A stretch of 64,000 nucleotides of DNA from Sorangium cellulosum So0157-2 (GCF_000418325.1 NC_021658.1:3162001-3226000); one strand, 5' to 3'. Shown: positions 47,652-57,113, numbered from the stretch's first letter. Numbers and translations: made by a program. The notes: generated by a model from the sequence alone, not told the origin.

Positions 47652-50201
47652 TCAGAAGCTCGCTTCGACGCCGAGGCTCGGGATGACGATGGGCCCGAGC
47701 TCCTCCGGCTCGCAGCCGCGCAGGATCGAGCACTCGTATTGCAGCGTCTCCTTGCCGGCCGTCGCGTTGAGCGCCTCGACCGTGAGCGAGATGGTTCGCC
47801 CCTCCCCGAGCACCCACCGCTTCTCGAGCCGCAGATCCAGCCGGAAGAACGCCGGCAGCCGCTCTGGCAGGTTCAGCCCGCGGACGTACCGAGCGATCTG
47901 CGCGCGCAGCCGCTCGCGCCGGCGGATGTCTTCCTCGGTGTCGGGGCGATCCTTACCGTCGTCGGGTCGCTGCCCGTTCAGGGCGTCGTTCCCCCAGAGA
48001 TCGTAATCGAGCGTCATCGGAAGGCCGCTGTAGAACACCGCCCGGCCCCCGAGCTTCCAGCCGTGGCCCAGATCGACCGCGGCGGCCGCGTTGAGCACGT
48101 GCCGGCGGTCGAAGGCCGAGTCGAACGTCTCGCGGCCGACGTGGCGGACCGAGCGCGAGAGCGTGTAGGACACGAACCCTCCGATCCGCTTCGACAGGCT
48201 GCGATGCGCGTGGATCTCCAGCCCATGGGTGCTGCCGGTGCCGCGCAGCTCCGCCCGCTGCGCGAGGCCGATGTCGGTGCCGGGCAGCCGGTTGCCGAGG
48301 GCGTCGCTGAGGTCGAAGAACCCGCTCCGGAACGCGGTGATCGTCGCCTTGATCCCCTCGGGCAGCCGGAGCTCGACGCCGGCGCTCGCGAGCAGCCCGG
48401 TCTGCACGCCGCCGCGCAGGCCGCCGATCTGCATGCCCGGCACGGCGCCGAGGAAGCTCGGCGGCTGGTGGGTCACGCCGAAGGCGCTCAGCAGGGCGAC
48501 GCTCCGCGTGGCCTGCAGCCGCGTCGCGAGGCGCGGATCGACCGTCGCCGCGGTCTCGCCGCCGGACGCGAAGAGGTCGCCGCGCACGCCCGGCACGATC
48601 TCGAGCGCGGGCGCGGGGCGCACGACGACGTCGGCCCAGAGCCCGGCGGCGAGGTCCTCCCGGCTCGTGAACAGGCGCGCGAGCGCCCGGTCGTTCCGGC
48701 TCGGGAAATCCCCGTCGTTCTCGCGGATGTCGATGTCGAACCGCTCCAGCTGCGCGTCGGCGCCGGCGCGCACGGTGAGCCGCTCCGAGGCGGGCGCGGA
48801 CAGCTCCACGCGCGCGCCGAGGAGGCGCGTGCTCCCGGCCCGCTCCCCGTCCTGGTTCGAGCTCTGCTCGTAGCCGAGCGTGACGGCGTGCCGCAGGCGG
48901 CCGCCCCGGCGGAAGAACCGGTCGTAGCGCAGGTCGAGCCGGTGGAAGTCGCCGGCGAGCACCACGTCGGTCTCCCCGGCGTCCTCGATCTCGGCGAGGT
49001 AGTCGTGCGACCCGAAGGCGAAGAGCCCGACCCGGTCGTACGGCGAGACATCGTAGGTGGCGCGCGCCTGGTAGTCCCAGTAGCCGAGCTCCACGCCGGG
49101 CGAGAAGAGCGAGAGGAGCGCGCCCGGGTAGGCGTAGCGGCCGCCGGCGAGCGCGGTGCCGCGGCCGTCGGCCCAGGGCGCCTCGACGAGGACGCCGGCG
49201 TCGAACAGCCGGACGTTGGCCTCGCCGTGGAACAGGCGCGACGGCTCCCTCGTCTCGCCGGCGATGACGCCGCCCGTGTAGCGCCCGAAGCGCGCCGGGA
49301 AGCCGCCGGGGTAGAGATCGACCCGCTCGACGAGCGCCGGGTGGATCACGCTGGGGCCGAGCGCGACGTGGTAGAGCAGCGGGACGCGCACGCCGTCGAC
49401 GAAGTAGCCGACGTTGCCGGGCGGCGCGCCGCGCACGAAGAAGTACGGCACGCCCGAGGCGATGGGCGTCACCCCGGGCATCGCCTCGACCGCGCGGAAC
49501 GGGTCGCCGAACGCGCCCGGCATCTGGCGCACCTCCTCGCGGGTCATCGAGGTCGTCATCGGCGCCGCGCGCTCGCCCACGACCACGACGTCGATGGCCT
49601 GCGGCGGCGGAGGCGCGGGGCTCGCCAGGGGCAATCGCGGCCCCGCGGCGGCCGGCGAAGGCGCGGCCGGCGCGGCGGGCTCGGCCGGCGCGGCGGGCGC
49701 GGCGGCCGCCGCGGCGGGGCGAGGGTCGCGGAACGTCACGCGGAACCGGATGCGCGCGCCGATGGGCTGCCCGTCGCGGCGCGCGGGCTCGAACCGCCAC
49801 GACGGCGCCGCGCGCAGGGCCGCGCTCGCGAACGGCTCCGCGCCCTCCTCCGCCTCGACCGCGCCCACCGTGCCGTCGGCGCGCACCGTGATGCGGAGCA
49901 CCACCGTCGCATCGCCGGCGCCGCCGGGCGGGTAGGGCGGGTCCGTGGGGACGATCGGCGACGGCAGGGTGACCTGCGCGGTCTGCGCCGCGGCGGCGCG
50001 GCGCTGCCCCTCCGCGGGCTCGGCCGTCGACTCGGCTTCCATCAGCGTCAGGAGCGCGCCGGCCGCCGCGGACGCGGCGATGGCCCGGCGCCGGCCGCGC
50101 AACGGGCGGCGACCCGCCGAGCAGGAGGCGCGCGGCGCTGCGACGGCCGCGGCGCCGGCCGGGCTCCGGCGTCGCAGCTCCCTGTCGTCCGGCTCCTCCA
50201 T
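47652..50201 (-). CDS. TonB-dependent outer-membrane receptor with N-terminal TonB-C-like domain
   Basis: The 849-aa protein has a basic then hydrophobic N-terminus (IAASAAAGALLTLM). A TonB C-terminal-like domain spans about 83-158 (PPYPPGGAGDATVVLRITVR, SWRFEPARRDGQPIGARIRF), with a Pro/Ala linker after it. A plug follows (VVVVGERAAPMTT, RAVEAMPGVTPIASGVPYFF) and then a beta barrel ending in Phe (LGVEASF). Such receptors import ligands using proton-motive force. The fused TonB-C-like domain is a known myxobacterial arrangement. The ATG at 50201 has GGAG upstream; 50219 is an alternative. Substrate unknown. Confidence 0.88.
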   Translation of the reverse strand: MEEPDDRELRRRSPAGAAAVAAPRASCSAGRRPLRGRRRAIAASAAAGALLTLMEAESTAEPAEGQRRAAAAQTAQVTLPSPIVPTDPPYPPGGAGDATVVLRITVRADGTVGAVEAEEGAEPFASAALRAAPSWRFEPARRDGQPIGARIRFRVTFRDPRPAAAAAAPAAPAEPAAPAAPSPAAAGPRLPLASPAPPPPQAIDVVVVGERAAPMTTSMTREEVRQMPGAFGDPFRAVEAMPGVTPIASGVPYFFVRGAPPGNVGYFVDGVRVPLLYHVALGPSVIHPALVERVDLYPGGFPARFGRYTGGVIAGETREPSRLFHGEANVRLFDAGVLVEAPWADGRGTALAGGRYAYPGALLSLFSPGVELGYWDYQARATYDVSPYDRVGLFAFGSHDYLAEIEDAGETDVVLAGDFHRLDLRYDRFFRRGGRLRHAVTLGYEQSSNQDGERAGSTRLLGARVELSAPASERLTVRAGADAQLERFDIDIRENDGDFPSRNDRALARLFTSREDLAAGLWADVVVRPAPALEIVPGVRGDLFASGGETAATVDPRLATRLQATRSVALLSAFGVTHQPPSFLGAVPGMQIGGLRGGVQTGLLASAGVELRLPEGIKATITAFRSGFFDLSDALGNRLPGTDIGLAQRAELRGTGSTHGLEIHAHRSLSKRIGGFVSYTLSRSVRHVGRETFDSAFDRRHVLNAAAAVDLGHGWKLGGRAVFYSGLPMTLDYDLWGNDALNGQRPDDGKDRPDTEEDIRRRERLRAQIARYVRGLNLPERLPAFFRLDLRLEKRWVLGEGRTISLTVEALNATAGKETLQYECSILRGCEPEELGPIVIPSLGVEASF

Positions 50202-50352
50202 CGGCGCTCCGGAAACCATGGAGAGTCGCGGCGGCGTGCTCAAGCGAAACGTGCCGCCTCCGTCGCGCGCTCCCCGCGGTCGGTGCGCCGCGCCGAGCTC
50301 GCCGCGCTGGACGCGGGCGCCCTCGCTGCCGTAGAACGCCGGGAGCGCCGAC

Positions 50353-51363
50353 GTGGGCTCGAACAGGAAGCGACAACGGAAGTCCTGGGGCTCGCGGGCG
50401 CTTGTCGCGCTCGCCGTCGCCGGGCTCAGCGCGGCGGGGGTCAAGTGCGGCCTGGAGCGCGCGCTCGAGGAGCTCGGCCTGGGCCGCGGTGAGGACCGGA
50501 CCTCCAGGCCGTCGCCGTCGTCCGGCCGATCCAGCAGCCCCTCGCCGCCGAAGGGCGCTCCGACGAAGGGCGCGCCCTCGCCGCGGCCGCCGGCGCAGAG
50601 CGCCCACCTCGAGCTCGGCGTGCCGGCCCGCACCGGGGCGCAGGCCGCCCGGGCCGAGGCAGCGGCGTCCGACGATCACCTGATGATCAAGCCCCAGTAC
50701 GCCCTCTCCTACAACCGCTCCAGGAACGTGGCGAACTGGGTCAGCTGGCGGCTCGACGCGGCGTCGTTCGGCGACGCGCCCCGCCACCGGGGCAAGTTCC
50801 TCGCCGACGCGGCGCTGCCGGACGGCTGGTACCGCGTGCAGCACGACGACTACACCGGCTCCGGCTTCGATCGCGGCCACATGGTCCGCTCCGAGGAGCG
50901 GACGCGGACCCCCGACGACAACAAGGCGACGTTCCTCCTCACGAACATCCTGCCGCAGCGGCACGACCTCAACGCCGGCCCGTGGCTCCGGCTCGAGGAG
51001 GCGTGCCAGGAGCTCGCGCAGAAGCAGCGGCGGGTGCTGTTCGTGATCGCCGGCGGCCTGTTCGACGGGCGCGCGCGCCCGGACACCATCGGCAAGGGCG
51101 TCGCCGTGCCGGACGCGTTCTTCAAGGTCGCCGTGGTCCTCGAGCCGGGGCAGGGGCCGGACGACATCGGGCCGGCGACGCGCGTCATCGCGGCGGTGAT
51201 GCCGAACGAGGCGGGGATCCTGGACGAGGGCTGGGGGCAGTACCGCACGACGGTGGACGAGATCGAGCGGCGCGCGGGCTACGACCTCCTGACCGCCCTG
51301 CCCGAGGCGGTGCAGCGCGCGCTCGAGGCGCGCACCGACGACGGGCCCGAACGCGGCCGCTGA
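50353..51363 (+). CDS. DNA/RNA non-specific endonuclease (NucA-type)
   Basis: The 336-aa protein starts at GTG 50353 (GGGAG upstream). It has an N-terminal hydrophobic anchor or signal (residues 15-30), then a Ser/Pro-rich linker to about 105, then the nuclease domain. The catalytic motif DRGH is at 173-176, TNILPQ follows at 197-202, and the metal-ligand Asn is N207 in LNAGPWLRLE, as in sugar-non-specific beta-beta-alpha-metal nucleases. It probably acts at or outside the membrane. It is convergent with a NuiA-type inhibitor gene, giving a nuclease/inhibitor pair. Confidence 0.92.
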   Translation: MGSNRKRQRKSWGSRALVALAVAGLSAAGVKCGLERALEELGLGRGEDRTSRPSPSSGRSSSPSPPKGAPTKGAPSPRPPAQSAHLELGVPARTGAQAARAEAAASDDHLMIKPQYALSYNRSRNVANWVSWRLDAASFGDAPRHRGKFLADAALPDGWYRVQHDDYTGSGFDRGHMVRSEERTRTPDDNKATFLLTNILPQRHDLNAGPWLRLEEACQELAQKQRRVLFVIAGGLFDGRARPDTIGKGVAVPDAFFKVAVVLEPGQGPDDIGPATRVIAAVMPNEAGILDEGWGQYRTTVDEIERRAGYDLLTALPEAVQRALEARTDDGPERGR

Positions 51364-51401
51364 GCGGCGCGATCAGGCGGCCGCTGAGCGGCGCGATCAG
51401 G
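51354..51401. repeat. Perfect 24-bp tandem duplication at nuclease 3' end
   Basis: Two identical 24-bp units (51354-51377 and 51378-51401) cover the nuclease stop codon and reach the last codons of the convergent inhibitor gene. Each unit includes CCGCTGAGCGG, so the TGA is present twice. Confidence 0.85.
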
Positions 51402-51810
51402 TCTCGACGACCCTGGTCTTGAGCCCGAGCCACGCGCCCGACGACGGGTGACGGCCGACGACGTAGGCGTCGATGTCCACGCGGCCCACGCGGTAGACGC
51501 GGAGATCGGTCAGGTGGCGCTCCAGGAGCTCCGCGAGCTCTTGGTACCGCCCGGCGTCGGCCTGCGCCGCCTCGCCGGCCTCGGCGGGCGGATCGAGGAC
51601 GGGGGCGAGGAAGTCGTCGAGGGTCGTGACCTCGACCGGCGTCTCGGCGGCGAGGCCCTCGGCGGCGCGCAGCGCGGCCGGCGACGACGCGTCCCCGCGC
51701 GACCGGAACGGCTCCAGCGGGTGATCGGACTCGCTGGGGAACAGCAGGTGCTGCGCGGCCTCCCCCAGGGAGGCGAGGAGCTCTTCGGGCGACGCGGAAT
51801 CGGCCTGCAT
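51397..51810 (-). CDS. NuiA-family nuclease inhibitor
   Basis: The 137-aa protein closely follows Anabaena NuiA in length and motifs. HLLFPSESDHPLEPF corresponds to the LLFMSES...PFEVF helix region. RVYRVGRVDIDAYVVG corresponds to the central strands. The C-terminus KTRVVET is the conserved KVVET end. NuiA binds tightly in the active site of NucA-type nucleases. There is no signal peptide, so it acts in the cytoplasm, protecting the cell before export. RBS GGAGATC precedes the ATG. It is convergent with the nuclease gene. Confidence 0.92.
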   Translation of the reverse strand: MQADSASPEELLASLGEAAQHLLFPSESDHPLEPFRSRGDASSPAALRAAEGLAAETPVEVTTLDDFLAPVLDPPAEAGEAAQADAGRYQELAELLERHLTDLRVYRVGRVDIDAYVVGRHPSSGAWLGLKTRVVET

Positions 51811-51856
51811 GCGGATCTCCGGAGGGCGGCGCGGCGAGGGCGGCTCGCCGCGGGGG

Positions 51857-54800
51857 CTATTCTACCGTGAAGCCGAAGGCGTACGGCGCCTGCATCGGCA
51901 CGCCGTCCACGCCGAGCGCGCTCCTCACGTCGGAGACCACCACCTCGTAGGCGCCCGGCGCGAGCGGCTCGGCCGGCGTGAAGACCAGGCGGCCCGGCGC
52001 GGCCTCGACCACCGCGCCCGCGACCGGCTCGCCGTCGCGCGCCACCTGCACCGAGCCCTCGTAGCCGCCCTCGCCCTGCGGATCGATGTCGCGCGAGAAG
52101 CCGACCTCGATCGCCGGCGCCGCCGCCACGACGTCGCCGTCGGCGGGCGCCGTGCCGGACACGAGCGGATCCCGCCAGAAGCGGACCCCCTTGTCGATGT
52201 CGGGGAGCGCGCCGTCGTCCCACGCCGTGGAGGTGTTGTCGACGACCTGGGGGCCGCCGCCGAGCGGGATCGACACGGCGCGGTTCGTGACCCCGGTGAT
52301 GCGCCCCCACCACTCCACGCGATCCCAGGTGCCGCGCGCGTACTTGTACTGGAGCTCGGTCCCCTCGGGGATCTCGACCGTGGTCTCCCAGATCCCGCCG
52401 CCCACGCGCGCCATCGGCACGAGGCCCGGGTTCCACGGGCCGAGCGCGCCGATGCTGCCGGGCACGTAGATCGTGTCCAGGGCGGGCGTCTCCGGCGGGG
52501 CCCAGACGCGGAACGTGACGGCCACCGGGCGGGGCGTCGCCGCCTGCACGATCTCGTTCGACGCCGGCGACTCGGCGCCGTCCGCGTGCACGGCGCGGAC
52601 GATGTAGGAGTAGGTCTGGTCGGCGGTCAGCGCCGCGTCCGTGAACGTCGTCAGCGCGCCGTCCACCTCGGCGTGCGGGGTGTCGCCGTAGAGCCCGCCG
52701 GGGAGGTGCCGGTAGACGCGGTACGCGACCGCGCCGGGCGCGGCCCCCCAGGCCAGATCGATCGAGGCGGCGCTCGCGCCGGTGACGCGCAGGTCTTCCG
52801 GCGCCGGGGGCGCCTCGTCCCGCGGGATCACCGTCACGGTCACGGGCGCGGCGTCGCCCACGGCCACGCTGACCGGCCCGCGCCCGGAGAGCCGGATCTC
52901 GAAGGCGACCGTCGCCGTCGCGTCGGCGTTGATCCGGACGAAGCGCGCGTCGACCGGCGCGCCGCCCACGATGAGGCCGACCGTGTCGCCGCCGACGAGG
53001 TTGCCCAGGTTGGTCACCTCGGCGGTCACCGCGACGACGTCGCCCTCCACGGCCACCGCCGGCAGCGCCACGTCCTCGACCGCGTAGCGCGGCTCCCGGT
53101 AGTCCTCGAGGCTCGCCGTGTCCTCGGCGGTCGCCGGGCGGAGGCGGACCGCCTGGCCGCCGCCGGCCTCCATGGCCGCGACCAGCGTGTCGGCGGGCCT
53201 GACCAGGAACCGGCTCCGGGCGACCAGGTTCGGGCGCGCGTCGTAGTCGGCCTCGGCGTCGTCCGTGTAGGTCTCGGCGACGAACGTCCCCTCACCGAGG
53301 AAGTCGAGCGGGATCCGGAGCGCGCGCGGGGTGCTGTCCGTGCCGCTCCCGAGGTACCAGTCGCCCCCGCTCCGGCGCGCGACGGTCGTGTGCTCGCCGA
53401 TCGCGGCGTTCAGCACGCGGGTCTCGTCCCAGGTCACCGGGACCTGCTCGATGAAGGCGAACTCGGGCTGCCCCTCGTAGTGCTCGGGGATGTCGGTCAC
53501 CATCTGGAGCCCGCTGAGCAGGATGACGTAGAGCGCGAGCTGGTGCGCGCGCGTCGTGTGCACCCGGGCGGGCGGGTTCCCGGCGAAGGGGCTCTCGGGG
53601 ATCTTCTCCGGCGCCCAGAGGACGTCGAAGATGCCAGGGTTGTAGTCGACCGGGCCCCCGAGCATGCGGGTGAAGGGCACGGTCAGCGTGTGCGAGGCGG
53701 GGTTGCCGTCGCTCCAGGCCTCGTACTCCATGCCGCGCACCCCCTCGCGGCTCATGAAGTTGGGATACGTGCGCTCCTCCCCGGTCGGCTTGATGGGCTC
53801 GTGCGCGTCGACCATGATCTCGTGGTCCGCGGCGCGCCTCGCCACCTCGGCGTAATGGTTCACCATCCGCTGGCTGTAGTGGTGATAGCCCGGGATGCTC
53901 CCGACGTATCCTGTCTTGATGGCGTGGATGCCGAGCGACTCGTAGAGCCCGAACGCGTCGTCCAGCTGGGCCTCGAAGCCGTCGACGTTGGCGCCGGTCT
54001 CCATGTGCGCGACGAAGCCGACCCCGCGCGCCGCCCCGTACGCGACGACCTCCTCGAGGTCGAAGCGGTCGTTCGACGCGGTGTAATCCATGTCGGTCCA
54101 GCCGCCGTCCCAGCCCCGGTTCCAGCCCTCGGCGAGGACGTACGGGATGCCGTGATCGCCCGCGAAGTCCATGTAGCGCTGCGTGTTCTCGGTCGTGGCG
54201 CCGACGTGCTCGCCCGGCTCCCAGGTCGACAGGCCCTTGTGGATCTCCCACCAGACGCCCATGTACTTGCCTGGCCGCAGCCACGACAGGTCGCCGTCGC
54301 AGATGGCGCACGGATCGTTGAGGTTGAGGATCAGGTGCGACTCCAGGAGGCGCCCGGCGCCGGTGCCGATGGTCAGGGTGCGCCACGGCGTCTCGAAGGG
54401 CAGCGTGATCCGCGCCTTGACGGCGGAGCTCTCCGCGCCGCTCTGCGCCGGCACGAGCGCGCTCCGGAACGCGTGGGGCGCGCCCGGGAGCGCCTCCAGG
54501 GTCATGGCGGCGTAGTCGTCGAGATCGGCCTCGTGCAGGGCCACGTAGAGGTCCTCCGCCAGCTGGACCGTCAAGGGCGTATTGGCGTCCTCGACCGCGC
54601 TGAGCGCGCCGCGGTTGTACAGCGACTCGTCGCCTTCGAAGTCCGCGCGCGTCCACCAGGCGGTGCCGTCCGAGGCGAAGCGAAACTCGGTGTCCTCGGA
54701 GGTGACGGCGAGCTCGCCGAGGCCCTCCTGCGCGGGGATGACGTACCGGAGGCCCAGTCCGTCGTCGAAGACGCGGAACACGACGTCGAGGCGCATCGCC

Positions 54801-55675
54801 GGCGCGCTCGACGCCAGGTGGACCGTGAGCTCGTTGTAATGCTCACGAACCTCGGACGCGGCGCCCCACACCGGGTTCCATGTCGAGTCCACGGTCCGCC
54901 GATCGGCGCCGGTGACGCGCGCGCCGCGGCCGAGCGGCCCGAGATCGCCGAGGGCGAGGCCGAGCGCGGAGTCGGCGAGGATGGCCCTGCCCGCGCGCTC
55001 GACCGAATAGACGGGGACTCCGCCCTGAACGTCGAACGTCACGACGATCTCGCCGCCGGGAGACGTCACCCGATGCTCGTCGCCCGGCTCCCCGCCGCCC
55101 TCGCCGCCGAGGCCACCGCTGCCGCCGCCGAGACCGCCGCTGCCGCCGAGACCGCCGCTGCCGCCGAGACCGCCGCTGCCGCCGAGACCGCCGCTGCCGC
55201 CGAGACCGCCGCTGCCGCCGAGACCGCCGCTGCCGCCGAGACCGCCGCTGCCGCCGAGACCGCCGCTGCCGCCGAGACCGCCGCTGCCGCCGAGACCGCC
55301 GCTGCCGCCGAGACCGCCGCTGCCGCCGAGACCGCCGCTGCCGCCGAGACCGCCGCTGCCGCCGAGACCGCCGCTGCCGCCGAGACCACCGCTGCCACCG
55401 AGGCCGCCTTCGCCGCCTCGGCCGCCGCTGCCCGCCTGGCTGCCGCCAATGCCACCCTCGCCGCCAAGGCCGCCGCTGCCTGCCTGACCGCCGCCAAAGC
55501 CACCATCGCCGCCGAGACCGCCTCCGCCGGCGCTCTGTCCGCCTCCGGTGCCGCTGGGTTGATGGTGCTCGTCATCACCACAGCCGGCCACCAGGGGGAC
55601 GAGCGACGCAACCAGGCCGAGCCAGGCGGCCCGAGTGCGAATCCTTTTCGCGATCGTTGCGCATTCGATGGTCAT
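51857..55675 (-). CDS. GH97 glycosidase lipoprotein with FN3 and CBM20
   Basis: The 1,272-aa protein has a lipoprotein signal with LVAGC (Cys32), then a Gly-rich stalk to about residue 200 with about 15 GGSGGL units. The GH97 core follows (about 205-860). In it HEPIKPTG, RTYPNFMSREGVRGMEYEAW and PFTRMLGGPVDYNPG match SusB-like members; the Glu in HEP suggests an inverting alpha-glucosidase. C-terminal modules are CARDB-like, fibronectin III (VAYRVYRHLPGG), a CBM20 starch-binding domain (VPGSIGALGPWNP) and an Ig-like Big_5 domain. It is likely surface-attached for alpha-glucan breakdown. GTG 55699 is an alternative start. Confidence 0.9.
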   Translation of the reverse strand: MTIECATIAKRIRTRAAWLGLVASLVPLVAGCGDDEHHQPSGTGGGQSAGGGGLGGDGGFGGGQAGSGGLGGEGGIGGSQAGSGGRGGEGGLGGSGGLGGSGGLGGSGGLGGSGGLGGSGGLGGSGGLGGSGGLGGSGGLGGSGGLGGSGGLGGSGGLGGSGGLGGSGGLGGSGGLGGSGGLGGGSGGLGGEGGGEPGDEHRVTSPGGEIVVTFDVQGGVPVYSVERAGRAILADSALGLALGDLGPLGRGARVTGADRRTVDSTWNPVWGAASEVREHYNELTVHLASSAPAMRLDVVFRVFDDGLGLRYVIPAQEGLGELAVTSEDTEFRFASDGTAWWTRADFEGDESLYNRGALSAVEDANTPLTVQLAEDLYVALHEADLDDYAAMTLEALPGAPHAFRSALVPAQSGAESSAVKARITLPFETPWRTLTIGTGAGRLLESHLILNLNDPCAICDGDLSWLRPGKYMGVWWEIHKGLSTWEPGEHVGATTENTQRYMDFAGDHGIPYVLAEGWNRGWDGGWTDMDYTASNDRFDLEEVVAYGAARGVGFVAHMETGANVDGFEAQLDDAFGLYESLGIHAIKTGYVGSIPGYHHYSQRMVNHYAEVARRAADHEIMVDAHEPIKPTGEERTYPNFMSREGVRGMEYEAWSDGNPASHTLTVPFTRMLGGPVDYNPGIFDVLWAPEKIPESPFAGNPPARVHTTRAHQLALYVILLSGLQMVTDIPEHYEGQPEFAFIEQVPVTWDETRVLNAAIGEHTTVARRSGGDWYLGSGTDSTPRALRIPLDFLGEGTFVAETYTDDAEADYDARPNLVARSRFLVRPADTLVAAMEAGGGQAVRLRPATAEDTASLEDYREPRYAVEDVALPAVAVEGDVVAVTAEVTNLGNLVGGDTVGLIVGGAPVDARFVRINADATATVAFEIRLSGRGPVSVAVGDAAPVTVTVIPRDEAPPAPEDLRVTGASAASIDLAWGAAPGAVAYRVYRHLPGGLYGDTPHAEVDGALTTFTDAALTADQTYSYIVRAVHADGAESPASNEIVQAATPRPVAVTFRVWAPPETPALDTIYVPGSIGALGPWNPGLVPMARVGGGIWETTVEIPEGTELQYKYARGTWDRVEWWGRITGVTNRAVSIPLGGGPQVVDNTSTAWDDGALPDIDKGVRFWRDPLVSGTAPADGDVVAAAPAIEVGFSRDIDPQGEGGYEGSVQVARDGEPVAGAVVEAAPGRLVFTPAEPLAPGAYEVVVSDVRSALGVDGVPMQAPYAFGFTVE
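55113..55400. repeat. 18-bp tandem repeats encoding the Gly-rich stalk
   Basis: About 15 near-perfect copies of CCGCTGCCGCCGAGACCG lie inside the GH97 gene and encode GGSGGL units. Such arrays change length by slippage in multiples of 6 aa without frameshift. Confidence 0.88.
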
Positions 55676-55841
55676 GGGCGTGCGTCCGGCATGGCCCACC
55701 TCCCCGGCGGCGTCAATCGTCAGCCGTCCCCTGAGTCGATGGTAACCTGTCGAAATTGAACGAGTTTTCTCAGTAAGGGCCCGGGCGGCGCCCGCGAGCG
55801 CTGGTTGCGCTTGACATCTCAGAAAGGTTCCGAAACCGCGT

Positions 55842-55857
55842 CGTCACCGCGGTGACG
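55842..55857. promoter_or_regulatory. Perfect 16-bp palindrome upstream of aldolase gene
   Basis: CGTCACCGCGGTGACG is fully symmetric and lies about 170 bp before the aldolase start. A TTGACA occurs at 55811-55816, but no good -10 is at standard spacing. It could be an operator or an RNA hairpin. Nothing else is recognised in 55700-56026. Confidence 0.4.
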
Positions 55858-56026
55858 CGATGCTTCTAGTCCGCAGCTGCCGCACGGGGAGAATCCGCTT
55901 GCTCCCGGAGCTTCGGCGATGGTACCGGGACGCGCCCGCCCTGGGGATCCGATCCACCCTTCCGCTTTCCGCCCTCGCGTTGCATGCTCAGCGCAACCCG
56001 AGCAAGGAACAAGGATTCAAGGTGCC

Positions 56027-57100
56027 ATGTCCAAGATGAAGCTCAAGCCCGGCGTGATCACTGGTTCCGCTCTTCAGGAGCTGTTCGAGTACATGAAGAG
56101 CGTCGAGTGCGCGCTGCCGGCCGTGAACGTGATCGGCTCGCACAGCACGGTCGCCGCGCTCCAGGCGGCACGGGAGGCCAAGAGCCCCGTCATCATCCAG
56201 TTCTCGAACGGCGGCGCCCACTTCTTCGCCGGCAAGTTCCTGGACAACAAGGGCGAGAAGGCCGCCATCGCGGGCGCGATCGCGGGCGCCCACTACGTGC
56301 GGAACCTGGCCGAGGCCTACGGCGTGCCGGTCGTCCTGCACACGGACCACGCCGCGAAGAAGCTCCTCCCGTGGGTCGACGGCATGCTCGAGCACGGCAA
56401 GAAGTTCTTCGAGAAGAACGGAGAGCCCCTGTTCTCCTCGCACATGCTCGACCTCTCCGAGGAGCCGCTCCACGAGAACCTCGAGATCTGCCAGAAGTAC
56501 CTGCGGCAGATGGCCGCCATCAAGATGACCCTCGAGATCGAGCTCGGCGTCACGGGCGGCGAGGAGGACGGCGTCGACAACAGCGGCATCGACAACGCCA
56601 AGCTGTACACCCAGCCGGCCGAGGTCCTCGCGGCCTACGACGCGCTGAAGCCGATCGGCAACTTCACGGTCGCCGCGTCGTTCGGCAACACGCACGGCGT
56701 CTACAAGCCGGGCAACGTGCAGCTCCGGCCGCCCATCCTGAAGAACTCCCAGGACGCGATCCAGAAGGAGCGCAAGACGGGCGCGAAGCCGGTCGACTTC
56801 GTGTTCCACGGCGGCTCCGGCTCGTCGCCCGAGGAGATCCGCGAGGCGGTGTCCTACGGTGTCATCAAGATGAACATCGACACGGACACGCAGTGGGCCT
56901 TCACGCAGCCCATCAAGAAGTACATGGATGACAAGGGGGCTTACCTGAAGTCGCAGCTCGGCAACCCCGAGGGCGAGGACAAGCCCAACAAGAAGTACAT
57001 CGACCCGCGCGGCTGGCTCCACCTCGGCGAGAAGGGCCTGGCCGCGCGCCTCGTCGAGGCGTTCAAGGACCTGAACTCGTTCGACAAGTTCGAGTTCTGA
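56027..57100 (+). CDS. fbaA: Class II fructose-bisphosphate aldolase
   Basis: The 357-aa protein is typical of class IIa zinc aldolases, which interconvert fructose 1,6-bisphosphate with glyceraldehyde 3-phosphate and dihydroxyacetone phosphate. Visible landmarks are VLHTDHAAKKLLPW (zinc ligand H108, catalytic D107), EIELGVTGGEEDGVD, the zinc ligand loop FGNTHGVYKPG, VFHGGSGSS and MNIDTDTQWAF (phosphate and substrate contacts). Monocistronic: a GC-rich hairpin follows the stop. Codon use is strongly biased to C/G-ending codons, consistent with high expression. Confidence 0.96.
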   Translation: MSKMKLKPGVITGSALQELFEYMKSVECALPAVNVIGSHSTVAALQAAREAKSPVIIQFSNGGAHFFAGKFLDNKGEKAAIAGAIAGAHYVRNLAEAYGVPVVLHTDHAAKKLLPWVDGMLEHGKKFFEKNGEPLFSSHMLDLSEEPLHENLEICQKYLRQMAAIKMTLEIELGVTGGEEDGVDNSGIDNAKLYTQPAEVLAAYDALKPIGNFTVAASFGNTHGVYKPGNVQLRPPILKNSQDAIQKERKTGAKPVDFVFHGGSGSSPEEIREAVSYGVIKMNIDTDTQWAFTQPIKKYMDDKGAYLKSQLGNPEGEDKPNKKYIDPRGWLHLGEKGLAARLVEAFKDLNSFDKFEF

Positions 57101-57113
57101 TCCGCGGCAGCGA

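Noticed and set aside
55113..55400. CRISPR or satellite array
   Set aside because: 18-bp contiguous coding repeats with no spacers.
51809..55759. 1,316-aa + strand open frame opposite GH97
   Set aside because: Arg/His/Val/Asp-rich antisense reading without RBS; GH97 on the reverse strand is unambiguous.
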